NCBI GenBank assembly: GCA_964531385.1
Contig: CAZHGC010000001.1
Location: 62,001-126,000, forward strand
Length of the DNA: 64,000 nt
Direction: 5' to 3'
Origin: MGBC114079 sp964531385
Lineage (GTDB): Bacteria > Bacillota > Clostridia > Lachnospirales > CAG-274
Below are positions 1 through 9,279 of the stretch, one piece after another; the stretch's first letter is position 1; the number at the start of each line of letters is the position of its first letter. The translations under genes and the position numbers were made by a program. The notes under the pieces were generated by a model. The model saw nothing but the letters and a program-made list of their open reading frames with translations, did not search any database and had not been told where the DNA came from.

Positions 1-63
1 CAAGACATTATTGACATCATTGATTATGAGTGTTTTTTTGTTGAAAATGCGAATAATTTTTGA
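1..63 (+). CDS. C-terminal tail of an unidentified protein (partial, runs off the left edge)
   Basis: Frame 1 is open from the first base to a TGA at 61-63, giving 20 residues that begin QDIIDIIDYE. The codon choice (GTT, GAA, ATT, AAT) matches neighbouring genes and the next gene lies about 90 bases downstream on the same strand, so this is probably the end of a real gene cut by the window. The fragment is too short to assign a family. Confidence 0.4.
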   Translation, partial: QDIIDIIDYECFFVENANNF

Positions 64-154
64 TGTGAATTTTTATTTGAAAACAATACAAGTTGATGTT
101 TGTTTTTTGACAATTTGAATTTTTATTTTAGGACAATGCGGGACGGTGATTTGA

Positions 155-1351
155 ATGAATTTATCAAAAAGAGCTATACAAATTAAGCCATCTGAAACTT
201 TGAGTATTCTTGAAATTGCAAATAAGATGAATGAAGATGGGGAAGATGTTGTTATTTTTGGAGCCGGCGAACCGGACTTTGATACGGCATATTCTGTTAA
301 AGAAGCCGCAATTAAAGCTATAAATGATAATTTTACAAGATATACACCGGGAGCCGGAATTGAAGAGCTTAGAAAAGCAATTTGCGACAAACTTGAACGA
401 GACAACGATTTACATTATGATTATGAACAAATTGTTGTTTCGAACGGAAGCAAACAAGCTGTTCTTAATGCGTGCATTGCTATTTTGGATTATGGTGATG
501 AGGTTATTATCCCTTCTCCTTACTGGGTTAGTTATCCGGAAATTGTTAAGCTTGCAGGCGGTGTGCCGGTTATTGTTAAAACGGAAAAAGAAAATTGTTT
601 TAAAGTTACAAAAGAGCAACTTGAAAATGCTTTTACGGATAAAACCAAGGCAATTATATTAAATTCGCCTTGCAATCCTTCGGGAATGATTTATTCTTTG
701 CAGGATTTACAAATTGTTGCCGATTTTGCACAAAGGCATAATATTTTTATAATTTCCGATGAATTATATGAAAAATTTACATACAGCAGTAAACTTAAAC
801 ATATAAGCATTGCAACTTTGGGAAAAGATATATATGAGCGAACTATTGTTGTTAACGGTCTTTCAAAAAGCCACGCTATGACGGGTTGGAGAATTGGTTA
901 TACAGCATCTACAAAAGAGATTGCAACAGTTATGGCAAACATTCAAAGCCACAGCACTTCAAACATTAATTCTGTTGCTCAAAAAGCGGCGGTTGAGGCT
1001 TTGAACGGAAACCAAGACTGCGTTTATGCTATGGTTGACGAATTTAAACACAGGCGAGACTATATTGCACAAAGAGTTTCTGATATTCCGTTTTTGAGCT
1101 CACTTATGCCGAAAGGTGCATTTTATCTTTTTGTTGACATTTCTAAAATGTGCGGTATGGAAGTTTTAGGTGTTAAAATTGCGAATGCAAGCGATATTTC
1201 CAAAATTTTATTGGATAAATATAAAGTTGCGGTTGTTCCTTGTGACTCCTTTGGGTTTGAAAATTATATAAGACTATCATACGCTATTTCTATGGAACAT
1301 ATTGTTAAGGGCATTAATAGAATTGAAAAATTTGTTAAAGATAATTTTTAA
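155..1351 (+). CDS. Class I/II PLP-dependent aminotransferase (aspartate aminotransferase-like)
   Basis: A 398-residue pyridoxal-phosphate aminotransferase, the usual length for the aspartate aminotransferase subgroup I-gamma. It should be cytosolic and transfer amino groups between an amino acid such as aspartate and 2-oxoglutarate. Visible family marks are GAGEPDFDT near residues 36-44, NPSG at 174-177, SDELY at 201-205 with the cofactor-contacting Asp, the Schiff-base lysine K238 in GLSKSHAMTGWRIGY, and a C-terminal YIRLSYA carrying the carboxylate-binding Arg. The start ATG at 155 follows a modest GGTGAT. The HD-GYP gene starts 23 bases after its stop, so the two may be co-transcribed. 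Exact substrate is not decidable; aromatic or alanine aminotransferases share these motifs. Confidence 0.9.
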   Translation: MNLSKRAIQIKPSETLSILEIANKMNEDGEDVVIFGAGEPDFDTAYSVKEAAIKAINDNFTRYTPGAGIEELRKAICDKLERDNDLHYDYEQIVVSNGSKQAVLNACIAILDYGDEVIIPSPYWVSYPEIVKLAGGVPVIVKTEKENCFKVTKEQLENAFTDKTKAIILNSPCNPSGMIYSLQDLQIVADFAQRHNIFIISDELYEKFTYSSKLKHISIATLGKDIYERTIVVNGLSKSHAMTGWRIGYTASTKEIATVMANIQSHSTSNINSVAQKAAVEALNGNQDCVYAMVDEFKHRRDYIAQRVSDIPFLSSLMPKGAFYLFVDISKMCGMEVLGVKIANASDISKILLDKYKVAVVPCDSFGFENYIRLSYAISMEHIVKGINRIEKFVKDNF

Positions 1352-1374
1352 TATATTATTTAGGTGATTTTGTG

Positions 1375-2463
1375 ATGGATTTTAAAAAAATTGTTATAAA
1401 AGACGTTGCAAACAATATGATTCTTGCAAAAGATGTTATTGCTAAAAACGGAACAGTTCTTTCTGTTAAAGGGTCTGCTGTATCTAATAATGATATTCAT
1501 AAATTTAATAAATATGATATTGACCATATTTATATTTATGAACAAATTAATGCAAATCCTTTTGATATTGATGATGATTACGATTTTGAAGAAGAATGTA
1601 AAAAAGCTACTATTGAAAGAAAAGAATTTAAAAAGTTTATTGATATTTATAAAAACAGGGTTGATAAAATAAAATCGTGTTTTGAAGAAATATATAATGG
1701 CAAGAGCATCAGCGTATCTTCTTTGTTTCAAAACACATCTTCGATTATGGACGAAATATCTTGCAAAAGCGATGTTGTTAATTATATATATTGCATAAGA
1801 GATTTTGACGATTATACATATCGTCATTCAATTAATGTTTCTATTTTATGCTATTTATATGCCGAATGGACGAATATGTCTTATGCTGAAAAAAGGAACA
1901 TTACCATTGCGGGGATTTTGCACGATGTTGGAAAAACGATGGTTGATGATGAAATTTTGCAAAAAAGCGGGAAACTTACACAGGCGGAATTTCACGAAAT
2001 TAAAAAGCACACAAGTTATGGATATATGTTATTGATTGACCAAAATGTTCCTGATGAGGTTAAGCTTACGGCTTTAATGCATCACGAAAAGCTTGATGGA
2101 ACAGGTTATCCTTTTGGAATTACCGAGCCGAAGATTGAAAGAATGGCGAAAATTGTTTCTATATGTGATATTTATGATGCGATGACTTCAAATCGTGTTT
2201 ATCATTCTAAAAAATGCCCTTTTAAGGTTTTGAAAGAATTTGAGCAAAACTATTATGGTTGTCTTGATATAGAAATGGTTATGACATTTTCTCTTCACAT
2301 TGCATATTCATATCTTGGAAGTAAAGTTATATTATCCAACGACAAAGAGGGTGAAGTTGTTTTTATTAATAAAAACAATTTGTCGAGACCCATTGTTAAA
2401 GTTGGCGAAAATTTTATTGATTTGTGTGAATATTCCAATTTATATATTAAAGATATTATTTAG
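1375..2463 (+). CDS. HD-GYP domain protein, probable c-di-GMP phosphodiesterase
   Basis: 362 residues from ATG 1375; a GTG at 1372 is also in frame, but the AGGTGA at 1362-1367 is better spaced for the ATG. The C-terminal two thirds is an HD-GYP domain: HSINVS, the metal-binding HD pair in GILHDVGK, then HHEKLDGTGYP, which is the HD-GYP signature, followed by SICDIYDAMTSNR. HD-GYP proteins typically hydrolyse cyclic di-GMP to pGpG or GMP with a di- or tri-metal centre. The N-terminal ~120 residues lack a recognisable receiver or membrane segment. It is followed by its own terminator. Cytosolic; the signal it responds to is unknown. Confidence 0.9.
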   Translation: MDFKKIVIKDVANNMILAKDVIAKNGTVLSVKGSAVSNNDIHKFNKYDIDHIYIYEQINANPFDIDDDYDFEEECKKATIERKEFKKFIDIYKNRVDKIKSCFEEIYNGKSISVSSLFQNTSSIMDEISCKSDVVNYIYCIRDFDDYTYRHSINVSILCYLYAEWTNMSYAEKRNITIAGILHDVGKTMVDDEILQKSGKLTQAEFHEIKKHTSYGYMLLIDQNVPDEVKLTALMHHEKLDGTGYPFGITEPKIERMAKIVSICDIYDAMTSNRVYHSKKCPFKVLKEFEQNYYGCLDIEMVMTFSLHIAYSYLGSKVILSNDKEGEVVFINKNNLSRPIVKVGENFIDLCEYSNLYIKDII

Positions 2464-2468
2464 ATTAA

Positions 2469-2514
2469 ATGGTATGTATGAGCGATGTTTGTACATACCT
2501 TTAATTATTTTTTG
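2469..2514 (+). terminator. Rho-independent terminator after the HD-GYP gene
   Basis: GGTATGTA (2471-2478) pairs with TACATACC (2492-2499) and is followed by a T-rich run ending in TTTTTT. It sits 8 bases past the HD-GYP stop. Confidence 0.7.
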
Positions 2515-2642
2515 GAGAATTGTTTGGGTGTGATTTGAGATATAATTATAAAATTTGTTTTACGGATTTTGGGGATTTATTCGTATTACATTTTTTATTT
2601 TATATAAATTTTATTTTACATACAATTGAGGAGGTTTTTATT

Positions 2643-3551
2643 ATGGACAACAAAGCAAGTTTGACAGCTCTTATGTCGGCTTTTGGCAGGGCATATCATT
2701 CACAAAACAGCGATAATCCTGTTTTTGATGATTATATTGCGAAAAAGCTTTTGACCAATTCTGAATATGAAAAAATAAAAAGCTATATAATTGGCGGGAT
2801 TGACTTTTTTGCTCCGGAAAAAAAGAACAGTTTTGAAAATGAAACTGAAATGCTTAAATATATTCTTGAAACTCAAATTTTGCCGACACCTTTGGCAAGA
2901 GCTAAATTTTGTGGACAGTCTTAAAACGGCGATTAAAACAGGTGTTGAACAATATGTTATTTTAGGTGCGGGGTTTGATACATTTGCATTCAGAGAACCG
3001 CAAATTTTGGATAAAATTGCTGTTTTTAAAACAGACCACCCTTTGACGGCGGAAGATAAAAAAAGATGGTTGCTGTTGCAAATCTTGAAATTCCGGAAAA
3101 TTTACATTTTGTATCTGTTGATTTTGCAAAAGATAATTTATTTGAAGAACTTGTTAAAAATGGTTTTGATGTTAAAAAGAAAACTTTCTTCAGTTGGCTT
3201 GGAGTTACTTATTATTTAACCGAGGAACAAATTGAAAATTTGCTTGAAAATATTAAAAGTTTTGCTACAGACGGAAGCTCGTTGTTATTTGATTTTGCAG
3301 ATGGCAATTTGTTCTCATCGAATGTTAAACGTGTTAAAAATATGATTGCTATGGCTGCTGCAGGTGGTGAACCTATGAAGTTTTGTGGGAATTTGGAAAA
3401 GATTACGAAAATTTTGGAAAAGCATAATTTCTTGATTTATGAATATTTAAGCACCGAAGATATTGACAAAAAATATTTTAATAATCGCAATGATTATTTA
3501 ACGGCGTTTGAAAATATAAATTATTTATTGGCGGTTTTAAAAAAAGCTTGA
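2643..3551 (+). pseudogene. SAM-dependent methyltransferase (leucine carboxyl methyltransferase family), broken by two frameshifts
   Basis: Three consecutive reading frames together make one methyltransferase of the LCM/PPM1 family. Frame one starts at ATG 2643 behind GAGGAGG and runs to about 2906. The second carries the SAM-binding stretch VILGAGFDTFAFRE and KTDHP. The third (from about 3063) carries ENLHFVSVDF, FFSWLGVTYYLTEE and the C-terminus. The first shift is explained by one extra T in the T-run 2907-2910 (AAATTTGTGGAC would restore the frame); the second by one missing A in the A-run 3058-3064. The two changes are opposite in sign. Both lie in homopolymers, so sequencing error is a real alternative to a true pseudogene. 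The sequence is otherwise undamaged. Confidence 0.75.
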
Positions 3552-3570
3552 TTTTTGGAAATTAATATGA

Positions 3571-3609
3571 AAAAGTCGTGTGAGAATTTTTAATTCTCAC
3601 ACGACTTTT
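3571..3609. terminator. Bidirectional terminator between the methyltransferase remnant and the MATE gene
   Basis: A long perfect stem (AAAAGTCGTGTGAGAATT paired with its complement across a 3-nt loop) is flanked by A's on the left and T's on the right. It can therefore terminate both the rightward methyltransferase and the leftward MATE transcript. Confidence 0.85.
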
Positions 3610-3613
3610 TTTG

Positions 3614-5002
3614 TTAAACTTTGATTTTTTTCCATTTTCCGTTGCTAAACCTAACAAAGACAATAATACATCTTATGATTTGGTCGATTATTACGGCAGC
3701 CCAAGCACCTTGCAACCAAAGGTCTAAATATTTGACTGCAAAAATACTTGTGACAGGTCGTATGATTAAAACGCCGACAAGCGTTGAAATTGCAACAATT
3801 TTTGTGTCGCCCGCTCCTCTTAGAGCACCGCTTATAACAAGCTGGGAAGATTGGAACGGTTGAATTATTGCAATGAATATCATAAGGCTTGTACCCGTTT
3901 CAATTATAAATTCAACGTCTGTGAACATTCTCATTATTGGAGTTGCAAAAATTAATAACAATATTCCGAGCAAAATTGATATATACATTCCGTATTTTCT
4001 GCACATAAACGCATAGGCTTGCCCTAAATCGGCTCGATTTTTTCCTAAACTTTGACCAATCATAGTTGTTGCGGCAATTCCGAAAGCTTGACCATTCATA
4101 AACGAAAGTCCCATTATATTTAAGCAAATTTGATGTGTTGCAAAAGGGTCTTCGCCAAGAGAGCTAACTGTTAAGGCATATATTATAAGCCCAAATCGTA
4201 ATGCAAATTGTTCAAACATTGAGGGAATGCCGATGTTTAAAATTCTTTTTATCATTCTGAAATCAATTCTGAATGCTTTTCTGAGCTGATAATGCAAATA
4301 GGAGTTTTTCTTTAAAATGCAATAGAAAGCGGCAAAGCAAGCGGTTGTTTGACCGATGACTGTTGCAAGAGATGCCCCCGCAACGCCAAGTTTTGGAAAC
4401 CCGCAATTTCCGTAAATTAATAGGTAATTGAACAGAACATTTATTAAATTCGCTGCCATATTATAATACATTGAAACTTTTGTTTGACCAATTCCTCGGA
4501 GACCTGCGGTTATTGATAAGCTTAGGGCATTGAAAACAAATCCTGCCATTTGAATTTGCATATAAGCTGTTCCATTTGAAATTGCACTTTCACTTTCTGC
4601 TCCCATAAATATAACCATTTCTTCTGAGAAAACATATCCTATTACAGATATGATAATTGAAAGAAAAAGCGACATTAAAAGACTTTGACGCAAAGCATTT
4701 ATTGCATTGTATCTTTCGCCCATTCCTTTAAATCGTGCGATTAAAGCGGTTGTTCCTGCATTTAACGCAATGAACGTGCAAAGAAGCAAAAATTTTGGTT
4801 GTGTGCAATAGGCAACGCTTGCAAGCTCGGAAGAGCCAAGTTGTCCAACCATCATATTATCAACGACCGTACACATTTGGACAAGAATAAGTTCGACAAG
4901 TGATGGCCACGCAATTTTAAAAATATCTTTTTGTAATTGCTTTTTTGATAAGTCTTCTGGCATTTTGAGAAAAAACATATTTTTTAAAGCACTTATGTTC
5001 AT
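3614..5002 (-). CDS. MATE family efflux transporter
   Basis: 462 residues, the typical MATE length, with about twelve hydrophobic segments. Recognisable features are the early SLVELILVQMCTVVDNMMVGQLGSSELASVAY region and the mirrored second half with GIPSMFEQFALRFG and ISGALRGAGDTK. MATE proteins are inner-membrane Na+ or H+ antiporters that export cationic drugs or metabolites. The start at 5002 has no strong Shine-Dalgarno; GGTG lies about 7 bases upstream. Its 5' leader (5003-5184) contains a highly structured 104-nt inverted-repeat element described separately, which could be regulatory. The natural substrate cannot be read from sequence. Confidence 0.9.
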   Translation of the reverse strand: MNISALKNMFFLKMPEDLSKKQLQKDIFKIAWPSLVELILVQMCTVVDNMMVGQLGSSELASVAYCTQPKFLLLCTFIALNAGTTALIARFKGMGERYNAINALRQSLLMSLFLSIIISVIGYVFSEEMVIFMGAESESAISNGTAYMQIQMAGFVFNALSLSITAGLRGIGQTKVSMYYNMAANLINVLFNYLLIYGNCGFPKLGVAGASLATVIGQTTACFAAFYCILKKNSYLHYQLRKAFRIDFRMIKRILNIGIPSMFEQFALRFGLIIYALTVSSLGEDPFATHQICLNIMGLSFMNGQAFGIAATTMIGQSLGKNRADLGQAYAFMCRKYGMYISILLGILLLIFATPIMRMFTDVEFIIETGTSLMIFIAIIQPFQSSQLVISGALRGAGDTKIVAISTLVGVLIIRPVTSIFAVKYLDLWLQGAWAAVIIDQIIRCIIVFVRFSNGKWKKIKV

Positions 5003-5039
5003 TAATATTCACCAAGTTTCTGTTAAATTATAAGAAATT

Positions 5040-5143
5040 AAATCGGAAATAAAAAATTCAGAGAGGAACAAAAGTTCCGAAAAGAGCATTTGCAAAGCAA
5101 TTGCGAGAGGTTTTTGAACAAAGAATTTTTTATTGTCCGATTT
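5040..5143. repeat. MITE-like or structured-RNA element with ~20-bp terminal inverted repeats
   Basis: The left end (5040-5059, AAATCGGAAATAAAAAATTC) matches the reverse complement of the right end (5123-5143) except for one bulged base. Inside are a GGAAC-AAAA-GTTCC hairpin (about 5065-5078) and a GCATTTGC/GCAATTGC hairpin (about 5086-5104), so the RNA could fold into a closed multi-branch structure. It lies in the 5' leader of the MATE gene on the minus strand. It encodes no protein. It could be a miniature inverted-repeat transposable element or a cis-regulatory RNA. Confidence 0.6.
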
Positions 5144-5184
5144 TGTAATTTTTAAAAGTATTTTATTTATATATGGTGTTATTT

Positions 5185-7290
5185 TTAAATTTTATTTTTT
5201 AAAACAATTGATGAATAGGGCGGAAGTGTTATGTTGATAAATCCGTCGGTTACGATGAATTCTCTGTTTTTTGTATTGAAATTTTTTTCATCGGAAAAAA
5301 GAATGCTAATCATTTTTTCGAGATTTTTAAGCCCGATTCTCCAAACAGGGACAGAAATGCTTTTTTCGATTGAATTATTGTTTAAAATAACAACAAATTT
5401 TTCATCGAAATCCCATCTTCCGTATGATATAATTCCGTAATCCATAGTAAGATATTCAACGGAACCCGTTTTTAAAGCATTATACTTTTTATGAATAGAT
5501 ATTGCGGTTTTATGAAATTCCATCAATTCCAAATCTTCTTTTCCCCAAGGGTATGTTCTTCGGTTATCAGGGTCTGTCCAACCGGTTAGCCCAGCTTCAT
5601 CACCATAATAGACAGTTGGAGAACCGGGCCAAGTCATTTGGAAAACAACTGCTTCTTTCATAATTCCTTTGTTTATGCCGGTGTCGGCATCTTCATATCC
5701 GTTTGTGTGAAGTCTTCCAACTTTTTTATTTGTTCTTGTTAAAAATCGAGAATGATCGTGATTTGAAAGCTCATTCATACTTATGCTTAAAGATTGGTTT
5801 GAGAATTTTGACATATGGTATCTCATTGCCGATTCAAAGCTTTCAGCATTGCAAAGAAGACCTTCTTCGTATTTTTCACTGTGTTTCTCCATTCCTGTTA
5901 AAAACCACGTTATTGGTTCCATAAAGGCATCGTAATTCATAACTGAGTCCCATTGGTCGCCCCAAAGCCATTCAGATGCATCGCCGTAATGTTCAGCATA
6001 TATAACAGCATTTGGATTTGCTTCTTTGACAGCTTTTCGGAAATCTTTCCAAAATTTATGGTTAAATTCTCTGCTATATCCTAAATCGGCAGCAACATCA
6101 AGCCTCCAACCGTCTGCATTGTATGGAGGGGAAACCCACTTTTTGCCAACTTCTAAAATGTAATTGTAAAGCTCTTTTGAATTTTCGAAATTAAGCTTTG
6201 GGTGATTGTCGTGACCCCACCAACTGTCGTAACAATCATTATTTGGCCAATTTTCATCATACCATTTGAAATAATCGTGGTATATGCTTTCTTTTGAATA
6301 ATATGCACCAACAGGATAATTTTGGTTTTTGTAAAATCCTTCTTTATCAAGCCATTTGTTGAATGCTCCACAATGATTGAACACACCGTCGAGAATAACT
6401 TTTATTCCGTTTTCGTGGGCTTTTTCGATAAGTTGTGCCATAAGCTTGTTGCTTGCTTCAAGATTGATTTTGTCTGTTGTGCGTTTCATATATTGGGTTG
6501 CAAATTTGTTGTGAAATTTTTCAAATTTGAGCCTTTCGCCTCCATCTTGTTCTATAACTCCGTAATGTGGGTCGATGTAATCGTAATCTTGAATGTCATA
6601 TTTATGATTGCTTGGCGAAACGAAAACGGGGTTAAAATAAATTGCTTCAACTCCTAAATCTTTTAAATAGGGGAGTTTTTCCATAACACCTTTTAAATCT
6701 CCGCCGTAAAAATTGCAAATATCTTCATTTGCAACGGGTTTGTTCCAATCTTCAACTTTTTTTGCGGCTTTTCCGAGATAAACGTACTCGTTGTCAACAA
6801 CATCATTTGTATCGTCGCCGTTATAGAACCTGTCAACGTAAATTTGGTATATTACGCTTCCTATTGCCCATTTTGGAACTTCAAAATTGGGAATTACAAC
6901 GAAATTATAATCATATTTAAATTCTTTTGATATACCGAATTTGTTATAAAAGTAACTTTCTCCGTTTTTCAGTATTTCAAAATAATAATATGTTCTTTTT
7001 TCGATGTTTTGGATTGAAGCTTGATAAAAATCAAAAGTTTCATCATTGGAATTAATTTTTTCTGCTAAAATTTTTTTATCATCAAAACAAAGATAAACTT
7101 TATCACAGTTGTTTTTTCCAACTCTTATTTTTATGTTAATATCATCGGAAACTTTAGGGAATTCGGGTGTTTTGTATAAAAATGTTTCATCGGAAAAAAC
7201 AGCGTCAAAATTGAAATAATTATAGGGCTCATCACAAAGTAACATCACTTTTTCAATATATTCAAAATTATTTTTTGTATGATTAAGCAT
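5185..7290 (-). CDS. GH13 alpha-glycosidase (neopullulanase / cyclomaltodextrinase / maltogenic amylase type)
   Basis: 701 residues without a signal peptide, so probably a cytosolic enzyme that hydrolyses imported malto-oligosaccharides, cyclodextrins or pullulan fragments. Residues 1 to about 130 look like an N-terminal beta-sandwich of CBM34 type, followed by the (beta/alpha)8 barrel starting near WAIGSVIYQIYVDRF (141). Conserved regions are DGVFNH (301-306), GWRLDVA with nucleophile D398, YAEHYGD with acid/base E433, and SNHDHSR with the transition-state Asp at 512. Start 7290 is fixed by a GGAGGT ribosome binding site. No sugar transporter or regulator is adjacent. The precise subfamily (GH13_20 or a relative) is an inference. 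Confidence 0.88.
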   Translation of the reverse strand: MLNHTKNNFEYIEKVMLLCDEPYNYFNFDAVFSDETFLYKTPEFPKVSDDINIKIRVGKNNCDKVYLCFDDKKILAEKINSNDETFDFYQASIQNIEKRTYYYFEILKNGESYFYNKFGISKEFKYDYNFVVIPNFEVPKWAIGSVIYQIYVDRFYNGDDTNDVVDNEYVYLGKAAKKVEDWNKPVANEDICNFYGGDLKGVMEKLPYLKDLGVEAIYFNPVFVSPSNHKYDIQDYDYIDPHYGVIEQDGGERLKFEKFHNKFATQYMKRTTDKINLEASNKLMAQLIEKAHENGIKVILDGVFNHCGAFNKWLDKEGFYKNQNYPVGAYYSKESIYHDYFKWYDENWPNNDCYDSWWGHDNHPKLNFENSKELYNYILEVGKKWVSPPYNADGWRLDVAADLGYSREFNHKFWKDFRKAVKEANPNAVIYAEHYGDASEWLWGDQWDSVMNYDAFMEPITWFLTGMEKHSEKYEEGLLCNAESFESAMRYHMSKFSNQSLSISMNELSNHDHSRFLTRTNKKVGRLHTNGYEDADTGINKGIMKEAVVFQMTWPGSPTVYYGDEAGLTGWTDPDNRRTYPWGKEDLELMEFHKTAISIHKKYNALKTGSVEYLTMDYGIISYGRWDFDEKFVVILNNNSIEKSISVPVWRIGLKNLEKMISILFSDEKNFNTKNREFIVTDGFINITLPPYSSIVLKNKI

Positions 7291-8044
7291 ATAAAACCTC
7301 CAAAAATCATTTTGCAGACATTAAAAAATAAAAATATTTTTATCTTAATATATATCAAAATAAGCAACAAATCTTTTAAATTTTACAAATATCTATTACA
7401 AAAAAAGGATAAAAATTTGTTTTTTTTGATATATAAAAAATATCAATTTTAAAATAATTCTAAAAGCACATATTTTAATGATATTTTGAGAATTGTTTGA
7501 TTTTATAATTTGTTAAATTTAACCAATGTTTGCCGTTTTTATAATAATTGCGGAATACAGAGCTTTAGATAAAATTGGCCGATTGCCATATAATTTGATT
7601 AGGCAGATTTGATGTTTTTTTGTCGGAAATAAAGCAAAACCGCAAAATTTATAATTGCACGACGTTGTTTTTTAATACATAAATAATTATACTACCTATT
7701 ATCAAAAATATCAAATTTATTTTTAAAGCAAAAGAAAAGAAGCCACCAACGAACGGCGGCTTCCTTTCCATAAAGAGAAGGTATTTTTTATGGGGTTTTA
7801 CGGTAAGTTACATATTGGGGGATGTAACAAACCATAAATGTGAAAATATTTAGGGGTTTTCACAAAAAGAATTGTAGCACATAAAGTTAAATCTGTCTCA
7901 ACAAAAATTTGCTTTTTTTTGAACGCTTTTTTGAGCATTTTCAACAATAACTATTGTTTTAATACTTTTTGTAACTCAAAAAGCAACAGTTTTCGGTCTT
8001 TTTACACAATAAAATTTATTATTCGACACTTATATATAGTTAAA
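7291..8044. other. 750-bp intergenic region: terminator, stem-loop and a degenerate repeat core, no gene seen
   Basis: Very AT-rich, with no open frame carrying a ribosome binding site. It holds the terminator of the BofC-like gene (7739-7763), an isolated GTTACAT/ATGTAAC stem-loop at 7807-7828, and a segment at about 7583-7621 that resembles part of the element near 21748-21866. The upstream control region of the GH13 gene must lie near 7300-7450, but I see no confident promoter. Confidence 0.5.
7731..7763 (-). terminator. Terminator downstream of the BofC-like gene
   Basis: On the minus strand GAAGCCGCC pairs with GGTGGCTTC across a short loop and is followed by TTTTCTTTT. It is about 280 bases past the stop of the leftward gene, a long 3' untranslated stretch. 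Confidence 0.6.
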
Positions 8045-8647
8045 TTAACTTTCGTAATCTTGTAAAATTTTTATCAAATTTTTATTTCCTTGAACAGAAA
8101 TTCCCTTTTTTAAAAGATTTTGTTCATTTTCGGGTAAAACGGAAATGGGTGTTTTTGTAATTTCTTTGAGTTCTTCCGAATTATCTATGTTATAGAATAC
8201 GGCAACGAAGCCGTTATACTCTTTTAAAATGTAATTGATTTCGCTGCTTCCGGCAATATTTTTTCTTAAAACAACTTCATCGCTGTTGAAAGATAGGACA
8301 CTCCATTCGTCAAATATATTTTCTATATTTTTTTTTGTTTTATTAACGAGCTCTGTTGGAACGGTTTCTTCTTTGATTTTTGTGATACCGTCGGTTGTGT
8401 AATAATATTCATAAATCATTTTTGTGTTTTCATTTGTTTTAATATCGGGATTTTTGGCAACAGTTTTATTTTGTTGTTTTGATTTTGCAGAACTTTTTAT
8501 ATTTTTTTCGGCACCGATTTGTAAAATATTTTCAACTCCGTTGAAATTAAATTCTTTATCATACAGAAAATATCCCGACAGAAAGCCGGCGGTAATTATA
8601 ACGGCAGCCGAAACTAAAAAAACAACTTTTTTATCAAACTTTTTCAT
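8045..8647 (-). CDS. Membrane-anchored protein with a BofC C-terminal-like domain
   Basis: 200 residues from the ATG at 8647, chosen because AGGAGGA lies just upstream; an in-frame ATG at 8677 lies before that site. A single hydrophobic segment (about 9-30, VVFLVSAAVIITAGFLSGYFLY) anchors it, followed by a Lys/Asn/Ser-rich linker. The C-terminal part, with KEITKTPISVLPENEQNLLKKGI and a terminal LIKILQDYES, resembles the BofC C-terminal domain of Firmicutes. BofC in Bacillus inhibits SpoIVB signalling between forespore and mother cell, but many clostridial proteins with this domain are not shown to do so. Function is therefore inferred only at domain level. Transcribed alone. Confidence 0.7.
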   Translation of the reverse strand: MKKFDKKVVFLVSAAVIITAGFLSGYFLYDKEFNFNGVENILQIGAEKNIKSSAKSKQQNKTVAKNPDIKTNENTKMIYEYYYTTDGITKIKEETVPTELVNKTKKNIENIFDEWSVLSFNSDEVVLRKNIAGSSEINYILKEYNGFVAVFYNIDNSEELKEITKTPISVLPENEQNLLKKGISVQGNKNLIKILQDYES

Positions 8648-9279
8648 AAAAAATTCCTCCTCAAACGTAATATTCAACTTTTTATTTTATAAGGCGAGTT
8701 TTTAATTATTTTTTTTGGGGAAAGTGGAATGTGTTGAAATTTTAAAATGACATTTGCAAGATGTTATTTTTATATATTTGGAATTTATTCAGATATAATT
8801 TTGCCAAAAACAGAAAAATTTATACAAATAAAAATTTATATGATACAAAAATTGTTTGATTTCGAAATTTAAACGACTTTTTTGATGTAATTAATTATAC
8901 GAAGCGAATTTGTCCAGCAATTAAGTATTATTTTTTTTATAAAATAATGCAAATGTAAAATTAAAATAAATATGGATATTCTACAATTATTTTGTCTGTT
9001 AAGCAATTTTTGGTAAAAGGACTCTCAAGTTAAGGAAATATAATTCAAAACTGTATTTTTTTAATTGTTTATCATTATTCGGTTTTAAATTTAAACAAGT
9101 TGGTACAAGAATTTTCAAAAAAAATTTGGTATATTTTTAAATTTGTATTTACTATTTTGAATAAAATTGTTATAATGAATATATAAAATATTTTGCTTTA
9201 ATTTTTTGTAGCATAATATTTATTTTCTAAAATGCGGTTTTTCCGCAATAACATATTCTTTTTAAGGGGGAATTTTTAA
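8648..9279. other. 630-bp divergent intergenic region upstream of nifJ
   Basis: No open frame of note. It carries the leftward promoter region of the BofC-like gene and the rightward promoter of the pyruvate:ferredoxin oxidoreductase gene (9148-9176). The rest is AT-rich DNA with no clear repeat or RNA structure. Confidence 0.5.
9148..9176 (+). promoter_or_regulatory. Probable sigma-A promoter for nifJ
   Basis: TTTACT at 9148-9153, a 17-base spacer and TATAAT at 9171-9176, leaving a leader of about 95 bases before the AAGGGGG ribosome binding site of the gene. Confidence 0.6.
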
